From Stutzerimonas zhaodongensis (GTDB taxonomy: Bacteria > Pseudomonadota > Gammaproteobacteria > Pseudomonadales > Pseudomonadaceae), in contig NZ_RFFM01000002.1 in the NCBI RefSeq assembly GCF_003696365.1, positions 1,054,001 to 1,118,000 on the forward strand: a stretch of DNA of 64,000 nt. The letters are read 5' to 3'. The notes below the pieces were generated by a model that saw only the letters and a program-made list of their open reading frames with translations, was not told the DNA's origin and made no database searches. Below, piece by piece: positions 8,944 to 18,420 of this stretch. A program made the translations under genes and the position numbers. Every line of letters starts with the position of its first letter. Position 1 is the stretch's first letter.

Positions 8944-8953
8944 TTGCGTGCTG

Positions 8954-10045
8954 CTAGGCGTGCAGACGCTGCTCGGCAGGCCGCAACGCATCGCCGGTCT
9001 GTAAGCGCTCGAGCGCTAGATGGTCGGCAATGATCGAGGTGGGCTCACCACTGGCGGTGGCTCGGTTGAAGATCTCCCGCAGGGTGTCGCCGATACTTCT
9101 GACGTGCGCATCGCTTTGCGCCGCGCTGCCGCCGATACGCTGGTAGTAGACATCGATAATGCCGCCGGCATTGATGGCGTAATCCGGTGCGTAGAGGTGA
9201 TTGCGGCGCTGCAGTTCGACCCCGATCTCGGGGCTCGCCAGCTGATTGTTGGCCGCCCCGGCGATGACCGGCGCCCGCAGGCTCTGCAAGGTTTCAGCGT
9301 TCAGGATGCCGCCCATGGCGCAAGGCGCGAACACATCCACATCCAGGCCATAGATATCGTGTGGGCGCACTGCGTTGGCACCGAGCTCTTCCATCGCCTG
9401 GCGTACATTGGCATCGAAGATGTCGCACACCCACAGCTCAGCCCCGGCCTGCTTCAGATGCCGTGCCAGGCCCAGCCCCACGTGCCCGACCCCCTGGATG
9501 GCGACCTTGAGCCCGGCCAGGTCGTCGCGGCCAAGCCGCTGACGCACTGCTTCGCGCAGGCCGACGAACACGCCGAGCGCGGTGGAAGGCGACGGATCGC
9601 CGCTGGCGATGCTGCCGTCAACGGTGGTGCGTGGCGTAGCGCCGATGACGTGGCGCGTGCGCTGGGCGAATGCCTGCATCTCCGGCTCGCCAGTGCCCGA
9701 ATCGGCCGCCGTGATATAGCGTCCGCCCAGGCTGTCGACGAAATCACCCATGGCATGCAACAGCGCTTGGCTCTTGCCTGTATGCGGGTCACCGATGATC
9801 ACGGCCTTGCCGCCGCCGAGCTTGAGCCCGGCCAGCGAAGACTTCAGCGTCATGCCGCGAGACAAGCGCAGTACGTCGCACAAGGCATCGTCGTCGCTCG
9901 CATAAGGAAACATCCTGCAGCCGCCGAGCGCCGGGCCGAGCGTAGTGTCATGGATGGCGATGATGGCGCGCAGACCCGAGGCCTCGTCATGGCAGAACAC
10001 CACCTGCTCGTGGTGATCGAAATCGGGATGGGTGAAAACGGACAT
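8954..10045 (-). CDS. Glu/Leu/Phe/Val dehydrogenase family protein
   Basis: A 363-residue NAD-dependent amino acid dehydrogenase of the leucine/phenylalanine dehydrogenase type. It would oxidatively deaminate a branched-chain or aromatic amino acid to its 2-oxoacid. [31 protein letters not shown] (both conserved lysines) and the Rossmann loop [14 protein letters not shown] are clear, as is CAMGGILN. The usual YITAEDVGT segment is [14 protein letters not shown], a change near the active site, so substrate range may differ from known LeuDH. The start has GAGGA upstream and an AAAAACAA leader. It lies 232 bases after the oxidoreductase, whose 2-oxoacid substrate it could supply. Confidence 0.88.
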   Translation of the reverse strand: MSVFTHPDFDHHEQVVFCHDEASGLRAIIAIHDTTLGPALGGCRMFPYASDDDALCDVLRLSRGMTLKSSLAGLKLGGGKAVIIGDPHTGKSQALLHAMGDFVDSLGGRYITAADSGTGEPEMQAFAQRTRHVIGATPRTTVDGSIASGDPSPSTALGVFVGLREAVRQRLGRDDLAGLKVAIQGVGHVGLGLARHLKQAGAELWVCDIFDANVRQAMEELGANAVRPHDIYGLDVDVFAPCAMGGILNAETLQSLRAPVIAGAANNQLASPEIGVELQRRNHLYAPDYAINAGGIIDVYYQRIGGSAAQSDAHVRSIGDTLREIFNRATASGEPTSIIADHLALERLQTGDALRPAEQRLHA

Positions 10046-10059
10046 TGCGGATTCCTCTA

Positions 10060-10067
10060 TTGTTTTT
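10060..10067 (-). promoter_or_regulatory. CA motif (Hfq/Crc site) before the dehydrogenase
   Basis: Minus strand AAAAACAA fits AAnAAnAA and is followed by TAGAGGAATCC (ribosome binding site) and the ATG at 10045. Confidence 0.5.
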
Positions 10068-10130
10068 CTGATCGAGAGTCCTGCCGTGCAGGCCCTTCAA
10101 TGTTCTGTGCTGCGCATTGGGGAACGGAGG

Positions 10131-10253
10131 GTCAAAGCCCACCCTACAAGGCTGCAGCTCGCCGTAGTGGCCTGGCCCTAGGGTGGGCTTGAGCCCGCCA
10201 TAAACCGTATTTCCCTGGGCCAAAGCGGAACGCGGTCGGTCCACCCTACGAAC
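10131..10253. repeat. cluster of GTAGGGTGGG-type REP-like units
   Basis: Three related pieces occur between the oxidoreductase and the dehydrogenase: AAAGCCCACCCTAC near 10134, the inverse AGGGTGGGCTTGAGCCC near 10181, and GGTCCACCCTACGAA near 10237. The first two are inverted and can pair. No gene is present in 10046-10277. Confidence 0.6.
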
Positions 10254-10277
10254 GTCGCGTAGCGCTTTGGAGGTGCC

Positions 10278-13200
10278 TCAGGCGGCCGGCTCGAACAACC
10301 GTACGGTCTGCACCTCGTCGCCACGGTTAAGCTGCTCCTTGAGCAACTTTTCCTGCTGACGAGCCTTGGCAATGGAGCGCTCCTTCACCGGGCCGTAGCC
10401 ACGGATCAGCTCGGGTAGCGCAGCGATGGCCACAGCGGTGCGGTAGTTGGTCGGCTTGAGTTGCGCCAGCAGCCCTTCCAGGTTGCGCTCGTACTCGCTG
10501 ATCAGTTCACGCTCGACACGGCGGTCATGGCCGTAGCCGAACACATCCAGAGGCGTCCCGCGCAGGAATTTCAGCTTTGCCAGCACGCCGAAGGCATTGA
10601 GCACCCAAGGGCCGAGCTCACGCTTGCGTGGCTCTCCAGTGGTGCTGTCGCGCTTGGCCAGCCAGGCAGGTGCCAGGTGGAACTGCAGCTTGTAGTCGCC
10701 TTCGAACTGCGCCTCGAGCTGTTGGCGGAACTCCGGCTCGCTGTATAGCCGCGCGACTTCGTACTCGTCCTTGTAGGCCAGCAACTTGAAGTAGTAGCGC
10801 GCAACAGCTTTCGAGAGTGCCAGGTCATCAGCGGTATCCACCGCGCGCACGCGCTCGACCATGGAGCGATAGCGTTTGGCATAGGCCGCGTTCTGGTACT
10901 TGGTGAGGAAGTCCACCCGCCAGTCCACGATCTCTTGCAGGGTCTGGCAAATTGGCCCGGCCAGGCTTGGCTCAGCCATTTCCACCGGCCGCGCCAGCTT
11001 CTCGACCGCCTCACGCTCCAGCACCGCACGGCGGCCCCAGCGGAACGCCTGCTGGTTCAGCTCCGCGGCAACGCCGTTGATGCTGATGGCCTTCTCGATG
11101 GCCTCGGAGGACAGCGGCAACAGACCTAGCTGATAGGCGTAGCCCAGCAGGAACAGGTTGGTGGCGATGCTATCGCCCAGCAGCCGGGTGGCCAGATGCG
11201 TCGCATCGACAAAGTGGGTCTTCTCGGCGCCCACCGCATCCATCAACGCCTCGCGCATGGCTTTGCCCGGCACCTGCGCATCAGGGTTGCGGGTGAATTC
11301 GGCGGTGGCCGACTCATGGCTGTTGATCACCGCATGGCTGATCTGATCGTTGAGACGGGTGAGCGAATCATCACCCGCCGCCACGATGAGGTCGCAGCCC
11401 AGCAGCAGGTCGGTCTCACCGGCGGCAATGCGCACGGCGTAGATGTCGTCCTGCTTGGCCGCGATGCGGATGTGCGTCACCACCGGGCCGAATTTCTGCG
11501 CCAGACCGGCCTGGTCGAGCACGGTGCAGCCCTTGCCTTCCAGATGCGCGGCCATGCCCAGCAGCGCGCCGAGCGTCGTGACGCCGCTGCCACCAACGCC
11601 GGGAATCAACACATTCCAGGGGCGATCGAGGGCTGGGCGCTGCGGCTCCGGCAGCTGGTCGCCGGCGATGCCACCGGCCATGGCCTTCGGCTTGCGCAGC
11701 CCGCCGCCATGGACGGTGACGAAGCTCGGGCAGAAGCCTTCGACGCATGAGAAGTCCTTGTTGCAGGCGTTCTGATCAATCTCGCGCTTGCGCCCCAGCT
11801 CTGTTTCCAGCGGCATGACCGCCAGACAGTTGGACTTCTCGCCACAGTCGCCGCAACCCTCGCACACGGCAGGGTTGATGAAGGCACGCTTGGCCGGATC
11901 TTCGAGCTTGCCGCGCTTGCGCCGACGGCGCTTCTCGGTGGCGCAGGTCTGGTCATAGATGATCACCGAAACGCCCTTGAACTCACGCAACTCCCGCTGC
12001 ACGGCGTCCAGCTCGCGGCGATGGTGGAAGCTGGTGATGGACGAGAAGGTCTCACGGGTCGGGTATTTGTCCGGCTCGTCGCTGACCAGTGCGATGCGTT
12101 TCACGCCTTCATCGGCGATCTGCCGGCTGAGCTGATCGACGCGCAATTCCCCATCGATGGGCTGGCCACCGGTCATGGCCACCGCGTCGTTGTAGAGGAT
12201 CTTGAAAGTGATGTTCACACCGGCCGCCACAGCGGCGCGTACCGCAAGGCTGCCGGAATGGAAATAGGTGCCATCGCCCAGATTCTGGAACATGTGCGGC
12301 GTTTCGGTGAAAGGCGCCTGACCAATCCAGTTGACGCCCTCCCCGCCCATCTGGGTGAAGGTTTCGGTGCGCCGGTCCATCCACTGCACCATGTAGTGAC
12401 AGCCGATGCCGGCCGAGGCGCGGCTGCCCTCGGGCACCTTGGTGGAGCTGTTGTGCGGGCAGCCCGAGCAGTAATGCGGGGTGCGTACAGTGTCGTAGCT
12501 GCGTGCGGCCAGGGCTTTTTCCTTGGCGGAAAGAAACGCCAGCCGTGCCTGGATGCTGTCGCTGGTATAGATCGGTGCAAGGCGTTTGGCGATCACGCGG
12601 GCGATCATCGCCGGCGTCAGTTCTGAGAGGTTAGGCAGCAGCGAATTGCCCTGTTCGTCGAACTCGCCGACCACCCGTGGCCGCTTGCTCACCGGCCAGT
12701 TGTAGAGCTGCCCGGTTAGTTGGTCTTCGAGAATGCTGCGCTTTTCCTCGACAACCAGAATCTCGTCCAGACCCTGTGCGAACTCGTGTACCGAGACCGG
12801 CTCCAGTGGCCAGCTCATGCCGACTTTTAGCACCCGCAAGCCGACCGAGGCGCACAAGGCTTCGTCGAGGCCGAGATCATCGAGTGCCTGACGCACGTCG
12901 AGGTAGCTCTTGCCAGTCGTGATGATGCCCAGACGCGGGTTCGGTGAATCGAGCATCACCTGGTTCAGGTTGTTGGCGCGGGCAAAGGCGCGGGCGGCGT
13001 AGATCTTGTAGAGGTTGAGGCGCTTTTCCTGCGCCAGCGGCGGGTCCGGCCAACGGATGTGCACACCGTCTTCCGGCAGTTCGAAATCATCGGGAATGCG
13101 CGTCTTGACCCGAAGTGGATCGACTTCCACCACGGCGGATGAATCGACGTTCTCGGCGATGGTCTTGAGCGCCACCCAGCAACCGGAGTAGCGCGACAGC

Positions 13201-13763
13201 TCCCAGCCGATGATGCCGTAGTCGAGGATTTCCTGGACGTTGGCAGGGTTGAGCACCGGGATAGAGGCGGCAATGAACGCATGCTCGCTCTGATGCGGCA
13301 GCGTCGAGGACTTGCACCCGTGATCGTCACCGGCCAGCAGCAACACGCCGCCATGGGGCGATACGCCCGCAGCGTTGCCATGTTTGAAGACGTCGCCGGA
13401 GCGGTCGACCCCCGGACCCTTGCCATACCACATGGCGAAAACGCCGTCGTACTTGGCACCGGGGAAAAGGTTGGTCTGCTGACTGCCCCAGACCGCCGTC
13501 GCCGCCAGTTCCTCGTTGAGGCCCGGCTGGAAATGGATGGCGTTCTGCTTGAGGAAATCGCGCGCGTCCCAGAGGCTCTTGTCCAGATTGCCCAGCGGCG
13601 AGCCGCGGTAGCCTGAGATGAAGCAACCGGTGTTCAGGTTCTGAGCCTGGTCGCGCTGATGCTGCAGCATGGGCAGGCGGGTCAGCGCCTGGGTGCCGGT
13701 GAGGTACAGATGTCCGGTTGCGAGCCGGTACTTGTCATCCAGGCGGATCTCGGCCAATGACAT
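10278..13763 (-). CDS. indolepyruvate ferredoxin oxidoreductase family protein, fused single-chain form
   Basis: A 1161-residue ThDP and Fe-S enzyme expected to convert aryl- or branched 2-oxoacids plus CoA to the acyl-CoA, CO2 and reduced electron carrier. The N-terminal pyrimidine-binding domain (YRGSPLGNLDKSLW) is followed by a ThDP-binding domain starting near residue 430 (YCSGCPHNSSTKVPEGS, GEGVNWIG, NLGDGTYFHSG). A cysteine cluster near 637 (CEGCGDCGEKSNC, then CNKDFSCVEGFCPSF) can hold Fe-S centres. The gamma-type domain from about 722 has GVGGSGVTTLGALLGMAA. Archaeal enzymes are split into IorA and IorB; the fused form is usual in aerobic proteobacteria. AGGAG and an AAAAACAA motif precede the ATG. 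A divergent Lrp-type regulator begins 238 bases away. Confidence 0.9.
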   Translation of the reverse strand: MSLAEIRLDDKYRLATGHLYLTGTQALTRLPMLQHQRDQAQNLNTGCFISGYRGSPLGNLDKSLWDARDFLKQNAIHFQPGLNEELAATAVWGSQQTNLFPGAKYDGVFAMWYGKGPGVDRSGDVFKHGNAAGVSPHGGVLLLAGDDHGCKSSTLPHQSEHAFIAASIPVLNPANVQEILDYGIIGWELSRYSGCWVALKTIAENVDSSAVVEVDPLRVKTRIPDDFELPEDGVHIRWPDPPLAQEKRLNLYKIYAARAFARANNLNQVMLDSPNPRLGIITTGKSYLDVRQALDDLGLDEALCASVGLRVLKVGMSWPLEPVSVHEFAQGLDEILVVEEKRSILEDQLTGQLYNWPVSKRPRVVGEFDEQGNSLLPNLSELTPAMIARVIAKRLAPIYTSDSIQARLAFLSAKEKALAARSYDTVRTPHYCSGCPHNSSTKVPEGSRASAGIGCHYMVQWMDRRTETFTQMGGEGVNWIGQAPFTETPHMFQNLGDGTYFHSGSLAVRAAVAAGVNITFKILYNDAVAMTGGQPIDGELRVDQLSRQIADEGVKRIALVSDEPDKYPTRETFSSITSFHHRRELDAVQRELREFKGVSVIIYDQTCATEKRRRRKRGKLEDPAKRAFINPAVCEGCGDCGEKSNCLAVMPLETELGRKREIDQNACNKDFSCVEGFCPSFVTVHGGGLRKPKAMAGGIAGDQLPEPQRPALDRPWNVLIPGVGGSGVTTLGALLGMAAHLEGKGCTVLDQAGLAQKFGPVVTHIRIAAKQDDIYAVRIAAGETDLLLGCDLIVAAGDDSLTRLNDQISHAVINSHESATAEFTRNPDAQVPGKAMREALMDAVGAEKTHFVDATHLATRLLGDSIATNLFLLGYAYQLGLLPLSSEAIEKAISINGVAAELNQQAFRWGRRAVLEREAVEKLARPVEMAEPSLAGPICQTLQEIVDWRVDFLTKYQNAAYAKRYRSMVERVRAVDTADDLALSKAVARYYFKLLAYKDEYEVARLYSEPEFRQQLEAQFEGDYKLQFHLAPAWLAKRDSTTGEPRKRELGPWVLNAFGVLAKLKFLRGTPLDVFGYGHDRRVERELISEYERNLEGLLAQLKPTNYRTAVAIAALPELIRGYGPVKERSIAKARQQEKLLKEQLNRGDEVQTVRLFEPAA

Positions 13764-13776
13764 GTGGCGCTCCTGT

Positions 13777-13784
13777 TTGTTTTT
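13777..13784 (-). promoter_or_regulatory. CA motif (Hfq/Crc site) before the indolepyruvate oxidoreductase
   Basis: Minus strand AAAAACAA (fits AAnAAnAA), then ACAGGAGCGCCAC and the ATG at 13763. The motif abuts the ribosome binding site. Confidence 0.6.
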
Positions 13785-13977
13785 ATCGGAGTCTGGATAG
13801 CGTCTTGAGCTATCCGCCTAACAGTCGTGGGCGGCCGCACGGTAAGCCGTCCCACGCCAGCGAGCGACAGGGGATCACCCCACCGTTGCGCGTTGGATAA
13901 GAGTTTGGCTGTGACAGGGAGCGATTTTCTTTCTACTTTTGCGGTACAAGCGCAATCGCGTGCATGATCCATCCACT

Positions 13978-13988
13978 AACAACAACAA
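13978..13988 (+). promoter_or_regulatory. CA motif (Hfq/Crc site) before the Lrp regulator
   Basis: AACAACAACAA overlaps two registers of AAnAAnAA and is followed by the weak ribosome site AAAGAG and the ATG at 14002. The related Lrp-type regulator BkdR of P. putida is a known Crc target, which makes this placement plausible. Confidence 0.65.
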
Positions 13989-14001
13989 AAAGAGCACAAC
14001 C

Positions 14002-14469
14002 ATGCAGACTCCGCTGAGCAGCATCGACCGCAAGATTTTGCTGCTGCTGCAACACAATGCCGACCTGTCCGCTGCCGAGATCGCAGAAAAGGTCGAGTTG
14101 TCGCAATCGCCGTGCTGGCGCCGCATCAACCGCATGCAGGAGGAAGGGCTGATCGAGCGCAAGGTCGCCCTGCTCAATCCCAAGAAGCTCGGGCTGAACA
14201 TGACGGTGTTCGTCAACATCAAGCTCTCCGCTCACGGGCGCAGCAACCTGGATGAATTCGAGCGCGCCGTTGTCGGTTACCCCGAAGTGCTGGAATGCCA
14301 CACCATGGCCGGTGAATCGGACTACCTGCTCAAAGTGGTGGCCAAGGACATCGACACCTATGAACGCTTCCTGCGCGACCAATTGCTGCAACGCCCTCAC
14401 GTGCAGGAGGCGCATTCCCATATCGCGATGAGCGAAGTGAAACGGACGACAGAATTGCCGCTGGATTGA
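14002..14469 (+). CDS. Lrp/AsnC family transcriptional regulator
   Basis: A 155-residue protein with an N-terminal winged helix-turn-helix (about residues 8-58; recognition region LSQSPCWRRINRMQEEGLI) and a C-terminal RAM/ligand-binding domain (GYPEVLECHTMAGESDYLLKVVAKD), the usual form of feast/famine regulators that bind amino acids. It is transcribed divergently from the indolepyruvate oxidoreductase block and is the obvious local regulator of it, probably induced by one of the substrates. The ATG at 14002 follows a run of AAC repeats; the 21-residue in-frame extension upstream is not family-like. Confidence 0.9.
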   Translation: MQTPLSSIDRKILLLLQHNADLSAAEIAEKVELSQSPCWRRINRMQEEGLIERKVALLNPKKLGLNMTVFVNIKLSAHGRSNLDEFERAVVGYPEVLECHTMAGESDYLLKVVAKDIDTYERFLRDQLLQRPHVQEAHSHIAMSEVKRTTELPLD

Positions 14470-14512
14470 ATCGCCGGCGATGGACGCGATGAGCCTAGCG
14501 AGCACCCTGTAG

Positions 14513-14530
14513 CCCTGAGACGTCTCAGGG
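14513..14530. terminator. 18-base perfect palindrome between convergent genes
   Basis: CCCTGAGACGTCTCAGGG is fully self-complementary and lies between the stop of the Lrp regulator and the stop of the chemoreceptor gene. It is followed by GGCTTTGG on the plus strand, a poor U-tract. It may act as a bidirectional terminator. Confidence 0.4.
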
Positions 14531-14568
14531 GCTTTGGCGCGGCAATGATAACCGCGCCTAACAGTACG

Positions 14569-16674
14569 CTAGACCTTGAACTGGCTGACCAAGCTGCGCT
14601 GTTGTTCGGCCATTTGAGTGAGCTGCTCGCTGGCTCGTGAGGCCTTGTCTGCGCCGTCGGCCACTTCGGACGCCACCATGCCAATGGTGGTGACGTTGCG
14701 ATTGATGTCTTCGGCGACCGCGCTTTGCTCCTCGGCTGCGCTGGCGATCTGCGCGTTCAGCTCGTTGATTACCGAGATGGCCTCCGTTATCTCAGCCAGC
14801 GCACCAACCGTCTCAGACGACCGTTTAACACTGACCTGCGCCTTGTCCTGGCTGTTTTGCATGACCTTGACGACTTCCAGCGTGTCCTCCTGAAGGCCGT
14901 GGATCATTCCGTTTATTTCCTGCGTGGCCTGCTGGGTCTTCTGCGCCAGGTTGCGAACCTCGTCAGCAACAACGGCGAACCCGCGCCCCTGATCCCCGGC
15001 CCTCGCCGCTTCGATTGCGGCGTTTAGCGCAAGCAGATTGGTTTGTTCGGCAATACTCCTGATGCTCGTAACGATAGCGGTGATGGCCTCGCTATTCCTG
15101 GCCAGCGATCCAACACTGCTAACCGCCAGGTTGATCTCTTCAGCCAACTCGACAATGGCTTTCGTGGAGTTCTGAACAATGCTCTTGCCAAGGGCGGCTG
15201 ACTCGTCCGCACGCAAAGCCGCCTCGGCTGCCTTGCTCGCGTTGGCGGCGACGTCCTGCGCGGTTGCCGACATTTCATGTATGGCGGTAGCTACCTGATC
15301 AATTTCGACTTGTTGCCGCTGAACACCTCGGTTCGTACTAATCGCGATCTCCGCCGTATGTCCCGATGCGTCGCTTACCTTTTCCACCGACGTGACGACG
15401 GCAGTGATCATCGTTTGCAGCTTGCTCAGGAAGAGGTTGAAGCTTTTGGCGATCGTGCCCAGCTCATCGGCACGGTCAACGTTTAATCGCTTGGTCAGAT
15501 CCCCTTCCCCGCGGGCAATGTCGTTGAGCATTACGACCATTTGCTTCAACGGCCGAGCGATACCCAAGCTTACGAACCAAAGGACGAGGAGCCCCAGCGA
15601 AGCTATGGCGAGCCCAACTGCCGCCATCCCGAACAGGTTGCTGTCGTGCTGAGTTTTGAGGTCGCTCTGCAACTTCATCGCATCGCGCATTGCGACCTCT
15701 AGAGGAATCTGGATGGACAGCTTCCATTTCGCAGACGTGTCGGCGACAGCGAACGGCAGCACCAGCTCTATCAGCCCTTTGCCAGGGTCAAGGCTGTAAG
15801 TGGTCTGTTCACTGCTGAGGTTTTTGTTCTGAATGTGCTTGCTGGCGATCTCACCGATCCTGGACGGATCGGCCGTGTAGGCGACTAGCGAGCCGTTCGT
15901 AGACACGATGGCCATGGTGCCCGCCCCGTCGTAAAGCGACTGGTTCGTGCTGGTAAGCATTTTCTGGATGAAGTCTACGGACAGGTCGGAACCTGCTATT
16001 CCATGAAACCTGCCCTCCAACAAGATCGGCGCTGTAAAAGACGCCATCATGATGGGTTTTCCAGCGATCTCGTAAACGTATGGGTCAGGCAGGCAAGCGA
16101 TTTTGCTCTCTTTGGGGCACAGATAATATTCACCTTCGCGCACGCCGGTCTCCGAACGCTTTTCGCTTTCCATCCCAACGAGAAGGTCGTGCCCCAACGA
16201 GCCATCCTCATTCCGGAACCAGTACGGGATGAACCGGCCATTGGCGTCGTGTCCGTTCTCCCCTATGTACTGCGCATCGTCATCCGCAAAGCCATTTGGC
16301 TCGAATCCGTAATAGGCTCCCAGCAGCTCGGGATGCCTCTGCATGATGTCTTGCACGAGCCTGTTCAGGTCCGCCCGGGCCAACGGAAGCCTGCCTGCGC
16401 TTTGATCGCTGGCCTGCGCTCCCAGACTGGCGAGGCTTTTGGAAATATTCAGCGGGGCCTCAAGCTCTTTTTGGAGGCGCACCGCGCTGAACTGAGCGAG
16501 GGCCGTGACCCTTTGCTGGATAAGCTGCTCAAGCAGCTCTTGAGTACCATTAGCGGCCGCCGCTTGCTCACGCGAACCGGATATCAACGCATAGCTCACC
16601 AACGCGACCACGATGGCCAATATGCATGCCCCCGCGTACAGCATGATCGAGAACTGCATGGATTTAAGCTTCAT
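14569..16674 (-). CDS. methyl-accepting chemotaxis protein with a large periplasmic sensor
   Basis: A 701-residue chemoreceptor: TM1 at about 9-31, a long periplasmic double-Cache-like region to about 345, TM2 near 355-375, HAMP ([27 protein letters not shown]) and the signalling tip [21 protein letters not shown]. The sensor has [22 protein letters not shown] and [14 protein letters not shown], a layout seen in dCache receptors, but the ligand cannot be read from it. The region contains two cysteines ([16 protein letters not shown]). The ATG at 16674 has AAGGTGAC before it and places TM1 correctly; the frame could start at 16779. It is convergent with the Lrp regulator. Confidence 0.88.
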   Translation of the reverse strand: MKLKSMQFSIMLYAGACILAIVVALVSYALISGSREQAAAANGTQELLEQLIQQRVTALAQFSAVRLQKELEAPLNISKSLASLGAQASDQSAGRLPLARADLNRLVQDIMQRHPELLGAYYGFEPNGFADDDAQYIGENGHDANGRFIPYWFRNEDGSLGHDLLVGMESEKRSETGVREGEYYLCPKESKIACLPDPYVYEIAGKPIMMASFTAPILLEGRFHGIAGSDLSVDFIQKMLTSTNQSLYDGAGTMAIVSTNGSLVAYTADPSRIGEIASKHIQNKNLSSEQTTYSLDPGKGLIELVLPFAVADTSAKWKLSIQIPLEVAMRDAMKLQSDLKTQHDSNLFGMAAVGLAIASLGLLVLWFVSLGIARPLKQMVVMLNDIARGEGDLTKRLNVDRADELGTIAKSFNLFLSKLQTMITAVVTSVEKVSDASGHTAEIAISTNRGVQRQQVEIDQVATAIHEMSATAQDVAANASKAAEAALRADESAALGKSIVQNSTKAIVELAEEINLAVSSVGSLARNSEAITAIVTSIRSIAEQTNLLALNAAIEAARAGDQGRGFAVVADEVRNLAQKTQQATQEINGMIHGLQEDTLEVVKVMQNSQDKAQVSVKRSSETVGALAEITEAISVINELNAQIASAAEEQSAVAEDINRNVTTIGMVASEVADGADKASRASEQLTQMAEQQRSLVSQFKV

Positions 16675-16831
16675 TGCCGGGTCACCTTGAACTTGGATAT
16701 CAAGGTATCGGCCACTGGGCTTTGCGGCATGAGGCGGGAGGTGACGAACGGAGCTTCGTTTGCGCGTATGGATTCGCAAAGCAGGCCTAGGCGTGGCGCA
16801 ACCCAGGTTGCCAATGAGCAGCTATTTTCGG

Positions 16832-17266
16832 CTAACGCTCCGAGGGGATATCGGGAATTCCGAGCACCCGCTCGCCCACCTCGACCCCCTTTGCCTCGAA
16901 CCAACCCTGGTTCATTTCCAGCGCATAGCGCGCCGGCCCTTGCGAGCAGCGGATCGAGGTGTCCAGAGGCTGCAGATCGATGATGTCAACGATGCGCCCC
17001 TGCTCGTCCATGAATGCGGCGGACAACGGCAGTGGCGTGTTCTTCATCCACAGGCAATGCCGGCGTAACTCATCGAAGCGAAACAGCATCCCGTGGTCGG
17101 CATGCATTTCGGTGCGCTCCATGAGCCCGCGCTCGCGCTCGTTCGGAGTACGAGCGTACTCAGCCTCGAGCCGAGCATCGCCGACCCGCAGTTCGAGTAG
17201 CGGCTCACTTGCATTGGCCATGGGCATCAAAACCAGGGCAACGAGTGGGAGCAACAGAATACGCAT
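16832..17266 (-). CDS. DUF192 family secreted protein
   Basis: A 144-residue protein with a signal peptide (MRILLLPLVALVLMPMANA, cleavage after ANA) and a DUF192 (COG1430) domain. RTPNERERGLMERTEMHADHGMLFRF and CLWMKNTPLPLSAAFMDEQGRI are the hallmark segments. No biochemical role is established for the family. The start was set at 17266 because it begins the signal peptide; the open frame to 17320 adds non-family residues. It is read with the same orientation as the glycosylase gene 69 bases upstream, so the two may share a transcript. Confidence 0.85.
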   Translation of the reverse strand: MRILLLPLVALVLMPMANASEPLLELRVGDARLEAEYARTPNERERGLMERTEMHADHGMLFRFDELRRHCLWMKNTPLPLSAAFMDEQGRIVDIIDLQPLDTSIRCSQGPARYALEMNQGWFEAKGVEVGERVLGIPDIPSER

Positions 17267-17335
17267 TGACGAGCAGGCCTCGGGACAGGACGCGGAACTG
17301 AGAAAAGTGGCGTAAAGCATATACCGCGGGCATCG

Positions 17336-18112
17336 CTACTCTTCAGCGACGGGTGCATTGACCGAAACCTTTTCGCTGTCGCCGTGGCGCTTCTGGCAGC
17401 GCTCACAGTAAAAGGCGCGGCGCTTGCTGCGACCCAGCGACTTGGCTTTGACGAAGGGGATCTTGCAGCGCGGGCACGTGGTTTTCGTATGCGCCAACCA
17501 GTTCGCCTTGAGCTTGCCCTCGCGCTTCCACCGCAGGAAATCGAAGCTGTAAACGCGCACTTCCTTGGCCAGCTCCCGCAACTTGGCCGCGGGTAGTTCG
17601 CCGATCAGCGAAAGCGGATGAATGCGAGTACGAAACAGCACCTCGTTCTTGATGATATTGCCCGAGCCGGAAAACAGCGTTTGGTCCAGCAGCGCATCGC
17701 AGGCCAGCAGGCGGGGTCGGGCGCGCAGTTTCTTCAGAACGGCGCGGCTGTCCCACGCGTCGCCCATGACGTCCGCGCTCCATTCGTAGGCCTCATCCAA
17801 CGGGCCTTCGATGAACTGCACCGAGCACGCGTAGAAATTCAGCTCGCCGTTGGCAAAGCCCAAGCTCAGGCGCGGCGAGGACTGCTTGCGCTCATTGATC
17901 CGATAACTGCCAAACAGAAGCAGATGGATGCGCAGGGATACGTCGTCCAGCTCGATCAGAAAGTGTTTGCCCCAGCTGCGAAAGGACTGAACCGTCTGAC
18001 CAACCAGCCTGGACTTGTCGAGCTTGCTGTTCCCCTCCGCACGCTCGACGGCCTTGCCGGTGAACGCGGCAACTTCTTCGCGAAGGATGACGATGGACGG
18101 ACCTTCAGGCAT
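17336..18112 (-). CDS. Fpg/Nei-type DNA glycosylase (endonuclease VIII-like)
   Basis: A 258-residue base-excision repair enzyme of the Fpg/Nei family, removing oxidised bases and nicking the abasic site. The N-terminus MPEGPSI gives the catalytic Pro and Glu after methionine removal. The conserved lysine lies in SWGKHFLIEL, and SGSGNIIKNEVLFRTRIHPLS is the helix-two-turn-helix. A C-terminal zinc finger has the four-cysteine pattern CPRC...CERC with RRAFYC. The ATG at 18112 is required because the mature protein must begin PEG. Confidence 0.9.
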   Translation of the reverse strand: MPEGPSIVILREEVAAFTGKAVERAEGNSKLDKSRLVGQTVQSFRSWGKHFLIELDDVSLRIHLLLFGSYRINERKQSSPRLSLGFANGELNFYACSVQFIEGPLDEAYEWSADVMGDAWDSRAVLKKLRARPRLLACDALLDQTLFSGSGNIIKNEVLFRTRIHPLSLIGELPAAKLRELAKEVRVYSFDFLRWKREGKLKANWLAHTKTTCPRCKIPFVKAKSLGRSKRRAFYCERCQKRHGDSEKVSVNAPVAEE

Positions 18113-18236
18113 GACGTCGCTGCTTCGGTGCGGGGATAGGAATATCGACTGGGACCTGACGAGAAGGTGCCGCGAGGGCGCGCAGTTATACGGGGCTCGG
18201 AGTCCTTGCATGCACCGCAACACTGGCGCGGAAGCA

Positions 18237-18376
18237 GATCGCCAGCAAGCTGGCTCCTACAAGAGCGGTGCGGTGGTCGTACGCACCAGCCTGGGCACGC
18301 CGAGGCGGGTTTACGGGTCGCCGATCCGGCGCTCTGCAATCCTGATTAGTCCCGTAGGGGCCAGCTTGCTGGCGAT
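18237..18376. repeat. REP doublet in inverted orientation (REPIN-like)
   Basis: GATCGCCAGCAAGCTGGC at 18237 continues to CTCCTAC at 18260. It is repeated in reverse as GTAGGGGCCAGC...GCTGGCGATC at 18353-18376. The two units face each other about 92 bases apart and each contains its own small palindrome. The 18113-18420 gap (308 bases) holds no other recognisable element. Confidence 0.75.
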
Positions 18377-18420
18377 CCAGAAGCCAATGCACCCCACGAA
18401 GGGGGCGGAGTAACGCTGAC

